The position numbers and the translations under genes are program-made. A DNA stretch of 64,000 nucleotides. Origin: Ephydatia muelleri (lineage: Eukaryota > Porifera > Demospongiae > Spongillida > Spongillidae). Each line of letters opens with the position of its first letter. Positions within the stretch are counted from its first letter, which is position 1. The stretch is taken from contig JABACO010000113.1 of NCBI GenBank assembly GCA_013339895.1, positions 1-64,000 of the forward strand, read 5' to 3'. The notes beneath the pieces are model-generated. The model did no database searches and was not told the DNA's origin. It was given only the letters and a program-made list of their open reading frames with translations. Shown here one piece after another: positions 22,101 to 32,222 of the stretch.

Positions 22101-22782
22101 TTTGGGTGGTGGTGGGAGTTCGGTGACCCCTGCGAAACCGCTTCCTCGCGGCAGCACGTTTAGCCAATCGGACAGCGGGGTCATACCAATACCGATTCCT
22201 TTCAGATGCCTTAGTGGCAGCTGAATTGTCCTCGTATTTCTGCCTTTTAGCAGCGCGGTTCTCCTCGACGTCCTCTTGATATCGCTGCCTTTTAGCAGCA
22301 CGGTTCTCCTCGACGTCCTCTTGATATCGCTGCCTTTTAGCAGCACGGTTCTCCTCGAGGTCCTCTTGATATCGCTGCTTTTTAGCAGCACGCTTCTCCT
22401 CGAGGTCCTCTTGATATCGCTGCTATTTAGCAGCACGGTTCTCCTCGAGGTCCTCTTGATATCGCTGCCTTTTAGCAGATTCAATATCTGCGTTGTAGCT
22501 GTCGCGTACAGAGGCCTTCTTCTTTTCGGGATCGGCCTTTTAGCTGTCGCGTACAGAGGCCTTCTTTCTTTCGGGATCGGCCTTGTAGCTGTCGCGTACA
22601 AAGGCCTTCTTCTTTTCGGGATCGGCCTTGTAGCTGTCGCGTACAGAGGCCTTCTTCTTTTCGGGATCGGCCTTGTAGCGCGCTCGGGCTTTAGCCTTGT
22701 TTTGTTGTGATAAAATATCGTCTTGCTTTTGAAGGTATTCTGCTCGTTGCTTAGATCTCTTCTTTCGATTACGCGAAGGCAT
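22101..22782 (-). pseudogene. Protein of two 15-residue tandem repeat types, two nonsense codons
   Basis: The start at 22782 (MPSRNRKKRSKQ) is followed by KARARYKADPEKKK and four copies of a 15-residue unit (VRDSYKADPEKKKAS type, about 22500-22680). Next come five copies of a second 15-residue unit (RQRYQEDLEENRAAK type, about 22225-22490). Each unit is 45 bp. The stretch then closes with DPAVRLAKRAAARKRFRRGH and a possible donor AAAG|GTATGT at about 22101. The composition is highly charged and helical. Similar repeats precede transposon-encoded helicase or OTU-type proteins in sponge and cnidarian genomes, from memory. Two single-base changes break it: a Tyr codon became TAA at about 22543, and an AGG became TAG at about 22431. 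Both lie at positions conserved among the repeats, so they are clear mutations. Confidence 0.65.
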
Positions 22783-23049
22783 TTAACTTCACTAGCCAAA
22801 GTATTAAACTGCGATAGGAACACCAAATAAATTTCGTGCAGGTCGGAGTATTTATACTGCATGCGCATATGCTGGAAAAAAAGTTCATTAATCAACAATA
22901 AACCAAATAAACTTCTGCAATAACTTCATATCCTATACAGAACTTGCTACCGCATGAGGTACTTCTCGCTGTAGTCTACATGACCTTAAAGGGCACCGTG
23001 CAGGTGAATTCCAAAGATATTGGTGCTATTGCAGTTCTTCAAAACCGTT
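22783..23049. other. Upstream region of the repeat-protein pseudogene
   Basis: Nothing recognised; would contain its promoter. Confidence 0.35.
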
Positions 23050-23275
23050 CGTAGCTCGAGTTATACCTTCCTAAGGAAGCAGAAGAAGACGACGACCAAG
23101 AATTATTTTGGGACTGGGCACGAGAAAAAGGAATTCGTTTGTTTCTCTAAAAGCACACCGTTTTATGACACGGAACAAACGTAGAACTGTAGATCTTTGA
23201 GTTCTCGTTCCATCGCGACAAAGAGATACGCGATCCGTTTCTCCGTTGTCCCTCCAGACGCGTGTGAAGTTTTTT
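23050..23275 (+). repeat. SINE-sized dispersed repeat, copy 2
   Basis: Homologous to 2280-2545 (see that entry). This copy is followed by CCTGCTGCCGCAGG, a short palindrome, and AATCCTCAATCAATCC. Confidence 0.5.
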
Positions 23276-24047
23276 TTAATGATATTCATCAATCCTCAAT
23301 CAATCCTATATTGAACCTGCTGCCGCAGGTTCAGATAGCTTAGTGATAATTGTACAGACATTGCTTAATTTGTATACAAAATGGAGGAGGTGATTCAACG
23401 GCTGCGGAAGACTATGATGACGTTGGAGTAGCATATCAAGATAGGGCGAGCGCAGCGCTATGCACGTTGGGTCTGGGTACGAGACTACCCACTTCCCTCG
23501 CTGTCTCGCTTTATTGTATTCAGATTGTTGTATTAATACTACGATTAAACTGTTGGCGAGTAATCATGAGATTGAAGTTCATACATTCAATTTCTTAGTG
23601 GCGAGCGACAAACAGAATTTGAAATTATTAATCAAATAAACGCGGTCGATTACGCATGCGTACAATGTAATCAGTCTATCACGTGATCATTTAATTAATT
23701 TCATTGTTGGTGGTTGACAAACCGGTGACTCAGCGTGCTATTGTGGCCATTCAGGAGAGGCCGAGGCTGTAGCTGCAACTGATCGAAAGAGACGAATCGT
23801 TTGAAGACCTAGGTTACGGTAAGGCATCTCGTAGTGTAGCATAAAAGCGCGCGCCAATTAAAGTGTTTATACATTAGTCGTTGTTTCTATGGCAGTAGAC
23901 GACGTGGTAAGTATAGACACTTACTCTTATGGTATAAGATGCGTTCTTTTACAATTTGGGGAGTCTGTAGGTTGAAATATACTTTCACGTTTTGATGTAC
24001 ACTGTACAATGCGTTATCTTCGGTTCTTGTGAAGATTCCCCCCCCCC
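23276..24047. other. Intergenic DNA with a MITE family 2 stub
   Basis: GGGTCTGGGTACGAGACTAC at 23469-23488 matches one end of MITE family 2. Nothing else was recognised. Confidence 0.45.
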
Positions 24048-24118
24048 CTCCCACCCAGCCCCACAGCTGCGGATGGATTACGTCACCGCTACGTGGAAAG
24101 GGCGGTCTGATGAACTGC
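24048..24118 (+). mobile_element. MITE family 2, copy 2 (partial)
   Basis: Contains AGCTGCGGATGGATTACGTC and CTACGTGGAAAG, as in the copies at 15107 and 28141. The first end is replaced by a C-rich run. Confidence 0.6.
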
Positions 24119-24133
24119 TGTACTCAATTCTGT

Positions 24134-24267
24134 CCATGGTCACCAGAATATGTTGGGGAACCAATCAGATTCGAGGTATGCAATAATTGCATATCTTCTT
24201 CCATGGTCACCAGAATATGTTGGGGAACCAATCAGATTCGAGGTATGCAATAATTGCATATCTTCTT
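24134..24267 (+). repeat. Perfect tandem duplication, two 67-bp units
   Basis: The unit from CCATGGTCACCAGAATATG to GCATATCTTCTT occurs twice head to tail with no visible difference, so the duplication is recent. Confidence 0.85.
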
Positions 24268-24667
24268 TATTATCTAGAGTTTATTAGGAATGTGTAACGT
24301 ACGTAGTGGAAAGATGACACAACCCTGCACCACGAAGCTGTGACGCATCCTCGCCTTCCTTTGATCAGAGGGGTTTATAATTGGCTTAAAGTGTCAGACC
24401 AAGAGGCATTTTGGTTGGACATGATCTGACATCATCATCATTAATCATTCATGACTAAGCATTGCAGGTATAAACTAATTACATGTGTTATGAAATACGT
24501 ACAGTTTGCAGCACAGTAGCAAGTAAAAGCATGGTTTGTACATTATATATTAATCGGAGTTAGAATCTGAATCAGGAAGAACTAGGTGTGATGGGGATGG
24601 AGGACCAAACCATTTATCCCAATCACCAAGTTTGAAAATACATGTAGGCTCATCTGAGGTAGACTAC
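24268..24667. other. Intergenic DNA
   Basis: Probable 3' flank of the hAT pseudogene. No TIR was identified. Confidence 0.35.
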
Positions 24668-26502
24668 TTAATTAGCGGCAGTTATTTCTGGCTCTTCATC
24701 ACTCTCAGTCTTTGCATCCATGCATGATGCACTGTGCTGATACGGCTTTCTTGGTCTTTGTTTCGTACGCCTACCAGTTTTGCTATCCTCCCACCAAAGA
24801 CTAACAGAATGCTCTGCAGAGAACTTGTCTACAGTAGGACCTTCCATTTTAATCTCAAGGAGGTCTGACAGTGTTGGAGTGTCTAAGCTGGTCCTTCTGT
24901 CTGTCTTGATAACTTTTAACATTGAGAACATGCTTTCAATGCGACCATTTGAGAATGGTAAACTAAACAGTAGCTCACTGATTAGAAGTATGTTCCTCCA
25001 TTTTCCAACATCAGGAGCTATGTGCAGTTTGTACCAAATCTTCTGATAGCCTTCTTTCACTAAATTCAAATACTTCCTGGCATGCCGAACTATCTCTTCA
25101 ATTTCATCTTGTATGCCAGAAAGATTAACACCTTTAGCTTTCAAAGGCTCTCTGAAGTGCGATGATATGTACTCTACTGCTATTTTAATTTCTGCATTGT
25201 CACCCATTTCTGTGTCAGATCCTAATGCTGTGTACTGCCAACTCTGGGTATTTAAAATAACACTATTGTTCTTAGTATCCTGACATCAGACCATTCCAGT
25301 CGCTCTCTTAGTTTATCATTGAACTGTTTTGTATCAGCAATAGCTTGGTCTGAACAATGCTTCAGTGTTGTAGTGTTGTAATTATGTAAAACTGCACCTT
25401 GATATAGCTTTTCTTCTATCACTTGGCTGCAAACTAACTTGACACTGATTTATTTGTAGAAGCATCTCATCAATGTCTTTAAACAGCTTGCTAGAGAGTG
25501 CATGTTTACAGGCAAGTTCCAATCTATGTGCATAACACCAAGACCAAAACAGCCATGGAAGTTCATTCTGAATCCTTCCCTTCATCCCTCTGTGCTGTGC
25601 AATGTTAACTGATGCTCCATCTGTCCCACAACCAACAAGGATAGGAAAATTCCCAGCAACTACAAGGACGTTGGCTTTATCTAGGATGTTTTCAATCCCC
25701 AACAGTTTTACAGCACATTCTAGACATTTAATCAGGCCCTGTGCATCAGCCTTTGTAATGAAAAGTACCTCACGCATGTCCTCTGTTCCTCATTTACATC
25801 ATCTTTAGAGCAATATAGAATGGCTACTAGTTCATCCTCTACATTTCCAGCATCAGTAGACCCATCAATGAGGATGCTGTAGAAAGAAACTGCCGAAACA
25901 CTTTGTACAAACAACTGTTGGTGGCTTTTAGCAATGTAATGAGTGAATGCTGCAGCTGAAGTTTTCGTTTTATAACTAAAACTAAGATCTACACCATGAC
26001 GCACTTCCAACTCATGAAGTGATGGATACTTTCTAAATGCCAAACCTTCTTTGGCTATTACAAAACAAATGTCAATCTTCTTTATCATTCGTTCCTTCAC
26101 TGTCCTGTCGATCGTGAAAAGAGCACAGGCAATAGGCGAGTAAGTTGTTATAGATTGGTTTGTGGCTTTAGCAGCCATTGCACGCATCCTGATCATTGCA
26201 GTGCAATGCTGGTCATTTGTAGTGTGGTCTATGATGTTGCTAGTCTTGTGATTGCTGGATCCTTGTATCCATGCCCTGGAAAAGTTCTTTAGACCTTTCA
26301 GTTCAGTCTCGTGCTTCCGACAAGCTTCACACCATAACAGTCCGACAAGTTCGCGGTTCGCTTTATCTAATTTGCAATGCAGCCAGGAAAGCGATTGATG
26401 TTCGCGTTCGTACTGTGATTGCCACTTTTTGAAAGTTGAAACACTAACTTGTCGCTTTTTAGTGTCTGGACTGCCATCTGTTGCACTTGCTAGACGCTTC
26501 AA
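24668..26502 (-). pseudogene. hAT-type transposase pseudogene (ZNF862-like subfamily)
   Basis: The minus-strand order is as follows. At 26502-25732 an N-terminal part has a Cys/His zinc-finger-like segment (LWCEACRKHE ... SNHKTSNIIDH) and then ILIDGSTDAGNVEDE, which carries the first RNase H-like acidic residue. At 25777-25382 lies VGCGTDGASVN, the second catalytic Asp, with WCYAHRLELACKHAL. At 25207-24668 comes the C-terminal dimerisation helix LPFSNGRIESMFSMLK, the hAT signature. A one-base frame change near 25760 and missing sequence plus a stop between 25381 and 25208 show that it is dead. Host-domesticated proteins of this subfamily exist, but the breaks argue against that here. No target duplication was found. 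Confidence 0.75.
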
Positions 26503-26526
26503 GTTTTTGCTAGCCTTACGTGCGAG

Positions 26527-27265
26527 GTATTTGTCACGGACCTATGACAAGGCTATGTCTTCTATGACAACGAACTTAACAAGGCTTGCACACCGAAATA
26601 AGTCATATGCAACTGACTAGTTCAATATATTACAACTAACACTTGGCACACGAATACAGATCTTTAAGTAGTACTACAAATATTACATCAGTAGCGCAAG
26701 TGTTCAATTACACAGAATAGTATATGGACTAGCTATCCTCCGCTAGAGCTCGCTCTCACAGATATAGTCTTAATCAATATTCAGTTAACACGTAGGACTG
26801 AACAAACTTTCCTCGCATAATCACCATCACGATCGAGGTTGGTTATTGCAGCCAATCAGCAGAGTAATTAGTGGGTGTAGTTGCTAGTTGTAATGATCGG
26901 CAGAAATGACCGACTGTAATAATAAACTATCGACCATGGCATGAAATTGAACGGCAAAATGTCCGATGGCCAACTGTTATATTCCACTCTGCATGGTTGT
27001 CGTGGACGACAGTATGTATGTGTTCTCTGGACAGAGCGGTGCAAAGATCACCAACAACCTGTTCCAGTACAAGTTCCAAGAGAGACAATGGATCCGCATC
27101 AGGACGGAGCACCTTTTAAGGGAATCCCCTCCCCACCTCAGCGCCGGTACGGTCATACGATGGTTAGCTTCGGTCGCAGTCTGTACGTCTTTGGGGGGGC
27201 TGCTGATGGTATCCTTGACAATGAGATCCACACGCCTTTGACATCGACTCTCGTTCCTGGAGGGC
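26527..27265 (+). repeat. Duplicated segment, copy A (with LZTR1 fragment)
   Basis: 26527-27265 and 50465-51165 are colinear from GTATTTGTCACGGACCTATG through CTTCCTGG-like words (CGTTCCTGG / TGTTCCTGG). They cover about 430 bp of non-coding DNA plus the LZTR1-like piece. Identity is high with small indels. The non-coding half is therefore part of the duplicated unit. Confidence 0.8.
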
Positions 27266-27583
27266 CTCAGGGAGCCAGGTCCCCCTGTGCTCGCGTCTTC
27301 CATTCAACTGCTGTCTGCAGTGATGCCATGTACGTGTTTGGTGGGACTGTTGATCCCAGACCAGCCTGAGTGGAGAGCTCTACCATATCTAGTTCTCCTC
27401 CTACCCCAAGTGCACCCTCGTCGATGACTTTGAGAAGCTCCTCCTCAGGGAGCAGTTCTGTGATGTCCACTTCCTCATTGGTAGCAAAGAGAAGTGTGTG
27501 GGAGCCCACGCTGTGTTGGTGGCTGCCCAGTCTCCATTCCTGAGACGGAAGCTTCTGGAGACCCACAACCCAGCACCATGAAG
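26965..27583 (+). pseudogene. LZTR1: Intronless LZTR1 fragment A (kelch repeats and start of BTB)
   Basis: The translation contains [61 protein letters not shown] and, after an in-frame TAG, YPKCTLVDDFEKLL, REQFCDVHFLIGSKEK and CVGAHAVLVAAQSPFLRRKL. These match kelch repeats 4-6 and the start of the first BTB domain of LZTR1, the CUL3 adaptor that controls RAS-family GTPase turnover. Several exons' worth of coding sequence are contiguous, so it is probably a retrocopy. It lacks the first kelch repeats and everything after the BTB start. Frameshifts occur near 27130 and 27245, and a stop at about 27393. Not functional. Confidence 0.8.
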
Positions 27584-27599
27584 CCATGACGCATACTCA

Positions 27600-27700
27600 C
27601 CTACCTTTGTCCTGGACGGCTCCGCTTCATGTCCACCTGAAGGAGGTCTTATTTACCTTAACTGTTGTAGTATCACTTGTGTGAAATTCCAACAGAAGGC
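27600..27700 (-). repeat. Fragment of the 295-bp array family
   Basis: TGTCCACCTGAAGGAGGTCT and the following TTTACCTTAACT match 47385-47425, the border of the tandem array at 47.4-48.3 kb. Confidence 0.5.
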
Positions 27701-27702
27701 GT

Positions 27703-27960
27703 TTAGGATTTGGAGTAATAGCTTATAGGTGGAGGGTTGCTCGGTGGGCAGTGAGCATCCATAGAAATTAATAATTGTGGTGATACAGCATCCCTAAATT
27801 GCTGCCGAGCCATGACTAATTTATCATGAGTCTTATGCAACTTTTTTCCACTTCTTTGACAGGGCCTACAGATGTACCCTTCCTCCAAATACTGCATGTT
27901 ATATACCGTTGGAGAACCTTTGCAACACAATGTGCGCAATCTTAGCAATCTTGGTGGCAA
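27703..27960 (-). CDS. Unrecognised small ORF with Cys pairs
   Basis: An open frame of 85 codons includes LCCKGSPTVYN and YICRPCQRSGKKLHKTHDKL. The C-x2-C and C-C pairs with a following basic His-containing stretch resemble a degenerate zinc ribbon. It lies 350 bp beyond the 3' end of the Merlin relic on the same strand. No family was recognised and no partner exon identified, so it may be an exon of an unknown transposon gene or chance. Confidence 0.25.
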   Translation of the reverse strand: MPPRLLRLRTLCCKGSPTVYNMQYLEEGYICRPCQRSGKKLHKTHDKLVMARQQFRDAVSPQLLISMDAHCPPSNPPPISYYSKS

Positions 27961-28140
27961 CAGTACTAAGTAAATGTCGATAGCGTTTCACCTGGCTTAA
28001 GTCATTCTGGCGTAGTTTGCAGTACAGCATTGTTGCTGCACGCTTGGACGTTAGTAATTTCCGTTCTGTAATTAATTAAATTCCTGGCTACGTAATTAAA
28101 TTCCTCGCGACGTTGGATTGATATTGTTACATAATCACTG

Positions 28141-28232
28141 GACACAGCAGTTCACCAGACCCTCTTTCCACGTAGTGGTGATGTAATCCATCCGCAGCTT
28201 TGGAAATCAGGGTCTGGGTACGAGACTATCGC
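28141..28232 (-). mobile_element. MITE family 2, copy 3
   Basis: Reverse-complement copy of 15107-15190, with GATGTAATCCATCCGCAGCT and GGGTCTGGGTACGAGACTAT. Its ends AGACCCT and AGGGTCT are inverted repeats. Confidence 0.65.
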
Positions 28233-28305
28233 ACTTTTACGGTACGGATAATCAATCATCATCTTATTCACACCTCAATGACATAATACATTCTGCATCT
28301 CAAAC

Positions 28306-28880
28306 CTAAATAGGGTACTGTATTAGATGGGCAATTACAGAGGGTCCATCAAACAATCTTTGCCACATCAACTCCAGGATGTAGGTTTCAAAGCGGCGGG
28401 ATTGCATCGTCTCCTCACGCATTGTACGCTTAATTGTACTCCACATTGCTTCTACTCCTAGCGTGTGAACACCTATAACAGGGCCATCAAAGTGATTCAC
28501 TGTCTGATGAGCTAGGCCTGTAGTGGTTGAAACTTTGTTATATGCTGCTCATTTGTCACTGTGCACTATGCTGCCTGGTCGTATATACTGCTGAATTATT
28601 GGCAGTGATGTGGCTGCATCCCTATGCTCCACCTCAACGAGAAAGCACTTCCAGAAATTCGTTCCATGCCTCCAAAAGCCCAGTGTCCGTCAATGAACCC
28701 GACATATCCACGGTTGTACTTGCATCTTCCAAATTTGCTCTTGTCAATTTCTATTTCAACTCCAGGTCCTCCTATGATAGCAGGATGGTCGATGAACTAC
28801 TACTGTACGCAAGCATCTCTTGCGAAATTATACCAATCGATGGCCATTTTGTTGCATATTTAAGCCTCCACCATCATCTT
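28306..28880 (-). pseudogene. Merlin (IS1016/ISXO2-like) transposase relic
   Basis: Reading the minus strand from about 28880: GPGVEIEIDKSKFG and CKYNRGY, then GHWAFGGMERISGS, VEVEHRDAATSLPIIQQYI, GSIVHSDK, VNHFDG and VHTLGVEAMWSTIKR. These are the three DDE blocks of the ISXO2-like fold used by Merlin transposons: Asp in EID, Asp in HSD and Glu in GVEAMW. A one-base deletion near 28650 shifts the frame, and a Trp codon after HSDK became TGA. The C-terminus (RRFETYILELMWQRLF) is intact to the stop near 28306. No TIRs were identified. Confidence 0.8.
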
Positions 28881-29349
28881 CCCAACTGGGGTTTTGGAGG
28901 ACCATAAATGCAAGATTTGTACTATCTTCTCTATTGGCAACCGACTCACTTCAAAAAATGTACTACACTGTTTGCAATAGCTGTGAAGAAATTATATAAT
29001 GACATGTTGGTGCCCATGTGTATCGTACCTAGAGGTGATGATGATGGCATTGAAGACTGCACATGGTGTGAAATAACTGCAAAGAAATCTCAATGGCATG
29101 TGTGTGCCTGAATACAGTTTATCAGTGTATCATACCTAGAAGTGAAGATGTCGGCATTGATGGCTGCTCATTGTGTGGAGCAGCTGCATAGAAATTACAC
29201 TCTAGGTGTGAGGGGTACAAAAATACCTTGTGGCATTGTATTAAATGAACAGGACTGAATGTGTGCTTGTAATTGATTTCAAAAGTCTGAGCTGTATCTG
29301 ATCTTTAATTTGCTTCAGCATAGTGACCATCAATGCAGTGATAGCAAGC
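28881..29349. other. Intergenic DNA
   Basis: Two related blocks (CCTAGAGGTGATGATGATGG near 29028 and CCTAGAAGTGAAGATGTCGG near 29128) suggest an old 100-bp duplication. No gene supported. Confidence 0.35.
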
Positions 29350-30020
29350 TGACAATTGAAACAGACACAGACACAGGAGACTGGGTCAGCACTTGTAACC
29401 TAGGTTACCCCCCCCCCCCCTCCCTGATGATCGGTTGGAGTGATCTTTCCGTGAAACATGTTGGGTCGAACATAGTCGTGGTGAAAGCCTGACATTGTTT
29501 GTAATATTGAAATCATGTCTCCCACATAGAAATGGGACCGAAAGCTGAACAAAGGAAAAAGGGTGCCGCTATGCAAGAAGCCAGAAAGGAGGCCTCTCCT
29601 GATTGGTTGGCGGAAGGGGGGATACACTCTGCGTCCAACCCAAACCCGGGTCGGGCTAACACAGAATTCCACCAGAGAAGGCTAATGCTAGCCTTGGTAG
29701 CCCACAAAACGGAGAGTAAAATCCCGGGCCCACCAGACATGACAGAGAAGGAAAAATCCCCTGTCAACGGCGAAGGCCACCAGCTCACCGGCCCGTATGG
29801 CAATCCACCACGCCCTGCCGGAGGAGGGATTCTTAACCGGAACCTCCTCGGAGGTTGCAGAGATGGAAACATCTCCCGCTTCAACACTTGTCGGTGTAGC
29901 GGCAGGGGAACCTGTTCGAGCATCGAGCGACGTGCCGGCTACCAGTCTGCAGCACGAAGTAGTTTTACCCAAACTCGTTCGAAGTTGGTCTGGGGCCTAC
30001 TGTCGTCCCTTTGTAGGGAC
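29350..30020 (+). mobile_element. Penelope-like element 5' region, plus-strand copy
   Basis: This segment is the inverted counterpart of about 39590-40200. It contains a GTAACC/GGTTAC palindrome interrupted by a 13-base poly-C, the conserved leader, and the start of ORF1 at 29532 (MGPKAEQRKKGAAMQEARKE). The translation matches ORF1 of the minus copy (WLAEGGIHSASNPNPG, LALVAHKTESKIPGPP, SKLVWGLLSSL). An early frame change near 29785 breaks it. At about 30020 it abuts minus-strand fragments of the same ORF, so it is a truncated, rearranged copy. Confidence 0.65.
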
Positions 30021-30860
30021 ACAAACACTTTCAGCTTGCGTGCTGTCCCACATCTCAGCTAGTTTACTGAGATCAGGTGGGGTACAATTAGCCTCATGTA
30101 GGAACTTGGTTGTTCCTCCTAGGTGGGCGTCAACTTCCCAGTTGCCTCTTTTAGCGTTTTCCTTTTCAAAGGAAATGGCCATCTTGATCCTCTGTTTCCA
30201 GAATGAGACATCGAGGGCTCTCCACCTCTCCTGCATTTCCTCGGTAGCCTCCCCAAAGGTCTGTTCTCTCTCGTCTGTTTCTGCCTTTCGGTCTAGAATG
30301 GAAGGAAAAGTGTTTGGCAGTTTGTTTAACCGCTTTGCCTATTTTACCTCTGCCCCTCTTTCGAGTGCCTGATGTATCCAGCTGGTGTTGGGCGAGTCTG
30401 AAACTCTCTTCCTGTGCTTTGTCCCACGCATCAGCCAATTTGTTCAGGCCCAGTGGGGTGCAATTGGCCTCTCTGAGAAGTTTCGTAGTGCTTTCCAGGT
30501 GGCCATCTACTTCCTTGCTGGTATTCTCAGCGCTTTTTCCTTTGATTAAAACTGCCATTTATGTCCTCTGTTTCCAGAAGGAGATGTTTCCAGAAGGAGA
30601 TGTCTAAAGCCCTCCACCTAGCTTGCACAGCCTCGGTTGCCTCCCCGAAGGGGACTGCCTTTGGTGCAAAGTTAGGTGGGAACAATCCACTGGCAAGGTT
30701 TTGCTCCAGGTGGTTTATCCGGAGCTGGACCTTCCCGGCTTTCACCAGGAGGGTCGTTAGCTTTGTGCCTGCCAACTCTAGCATGTCCATAAATCGAGCA
30801 AACGCCCTTTGGTGGGGCATTTGCCTGTCCTTCCAAGTTGGTTTACATGGCTCTCTTCCC
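29997..30860 (-). pseudogene. Penelope-like ORF1 fragments, duplicated coiled-coil segment
   Basis: Minus-strand pieces at 30820-30527, 30558-30166 and 30236-29997 repeat the same protein segment. Shared motifs are RWRALDxSFWK, a E-N-A-E region, HLESTTKLLREANCTP and KLADAWDKAQEES. The helical, charged, heptad-like content suggests a coiled coil. The pieces overlap in content but not in position, so the ORF was partially duplicated in tandem. Equivalent full-length sequence is at 38885-40006. Its role in Penelope-like elements is not established. Confidence 0.6.
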
Positions 30861-30904
30861 CAGCACCATGAGGTGAGGAGGCAGGGTTAGGGTGTGTGTC
30901 CCAT

Positions 30905-31070
30905 AAAGCATTGTATCTTTAGCCATTTCTTCTCGGCTGAACAAAACATCCATTCCTTGCAGACAGGATCTTTGGGTGGGATGGCCAAAATGTCAATATC
31001 TCTAATACACTTCATGGCAGTCATTTTTACTTTTATACAAGCATTTTTTATACTGTTGTATCAGTGCTAG
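30905..31070 (-). repeat. Solo unit of the 295-bp array family
   Basis: CATTTCTTCTCGGCTGAACA, TGGGTGGGATGGCCAAAATG and TACACTTCATGGCAGTCAT match the tandem units at 47435-48320. Confidence 0.65.
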
Positions 31071-31306
31071 CTTATAAGTACCTAACATATCTTCATCCTT
31101 ATAAATCTGAACGATATTCCTGCAAGCAGGACCCACTCTACTAAGCAATGATTGGGTATTTTGCATGGATAAAGGTCTTAAAACAGCACTTGGAGGGTTC
31201 ATCTTCACTAAACCAAAATCCTTCCATAATGAAATCTTTCTAGTAGCACACTGAACACATACATAACAGCAAACAGCCATACAAAACAAAGTTATTATAG
31301 TTGCTG

Positions 31307-31710
31307 TTAATGTTTGTCAATATTGCGATCTGTAACAGTACAGCTCACATTTAGAGATATTGACATGTAGGCCAAGAGGGGGCGTCCTAACTCCTGTATA
31401 AGGGTTATGGATGAAGATTTCTTGCCTGCTAAGATGCCATTGTCAAGATACCAAGTTTGGAATAATAAATGGTTGCACTCCGTATCCTCTTTAATAGCTC
31501 CAGCAATCTTATGCCAGACCAAAGAAAACAGAAAAGGACCCGGTGGGTCTCCCTGCTGCACACCTGATTGTGATGTTAGCTGGCCCATAGCCATAACATC
31601 AAGCCACCCAAGGAAGCAAATCTGGAAAATGCTTTGTGCATTCCTGTAAACAGCACCTCTGGAGACTAAATTGAATGCATTCTTCAAATCCACCTTGAGA
31701 ACAGAAAATC
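31307..31710 (-). pseudogene. Non-LTR RT fragment with mutated catalytic box
   Basis: The minus-strand frame opens DLKNAFNLVSRG and continues GVQQGDPPGPFLFSLV and TWYLDNGILAG. It is the same RT family as 17405-19505, here with the QQGDP motif present. The YLDD box has become YLDN, which removes one of the two catalytic aspartates. The fragment ends within the thumb region. Upstream of 31710 the frame is lost, although weak matches (IGLMSKVQPGF-like words on the opposite strand) suggest more of the same element up to about 31975. Confidence 0.65.
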
Positions 31711-32222
31711 AATTTCACTCCAATGCTTATCCACACAGGCCCTTATTCCATGAATAATCTTTTGTGAACCCATCAGGAAGCCTCACCAAATTGTATGGGC
31801 TCAAAAAAATCGATAACCCGATGTTCAATGACAGCACAGAAACATTTCCCTGCCAACTACCTCAGGACCTCACCCACAGCAATTGGTCTTATGTCCAAGG
31901 TACAACCAGGCTTTAACTTGCTGAGCGCTGTCAAGGACCCACCTTCACCGAGTCCGCATAATGGTAACCAGGACTAATTTGTAATCCACAAAAGCAGTGA
32001 AACCTGCTTCATAATACAATAAAATTATTTAATTATGTGAACTTCATGCAAAACGATATATACATTACATACACACAAAACAATTATACAGCACTGAGTG
32101 CTGGATTTATTCTGGCAGGTATGGAAGCCATTATCTTGTGCAGGTTGGTGCCGGGGTTCTATTCATATGAGGAGCATTAGAATTAGGTTTGTATCTGCTC
32201 TTCTTCTTAAGGAAGCACGAAA

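Noticed and set aside
22276-22710. Plus-strand ORF of repeated hydrophobic segments (LLISLPFSSTVLLDV, GLLAVAYRGLLLFGI)
   Set aside because: It is the antisense shadow of the two 15-residue charged repeat families on the minus strand, which have a sensible start and conserved units.
29424-29470. Calling a hammerhead ribozyme as a feature
   Set aside because: The core words are in place but stems I and III do not pair convincingly by eye; kept only as a hypothesis.
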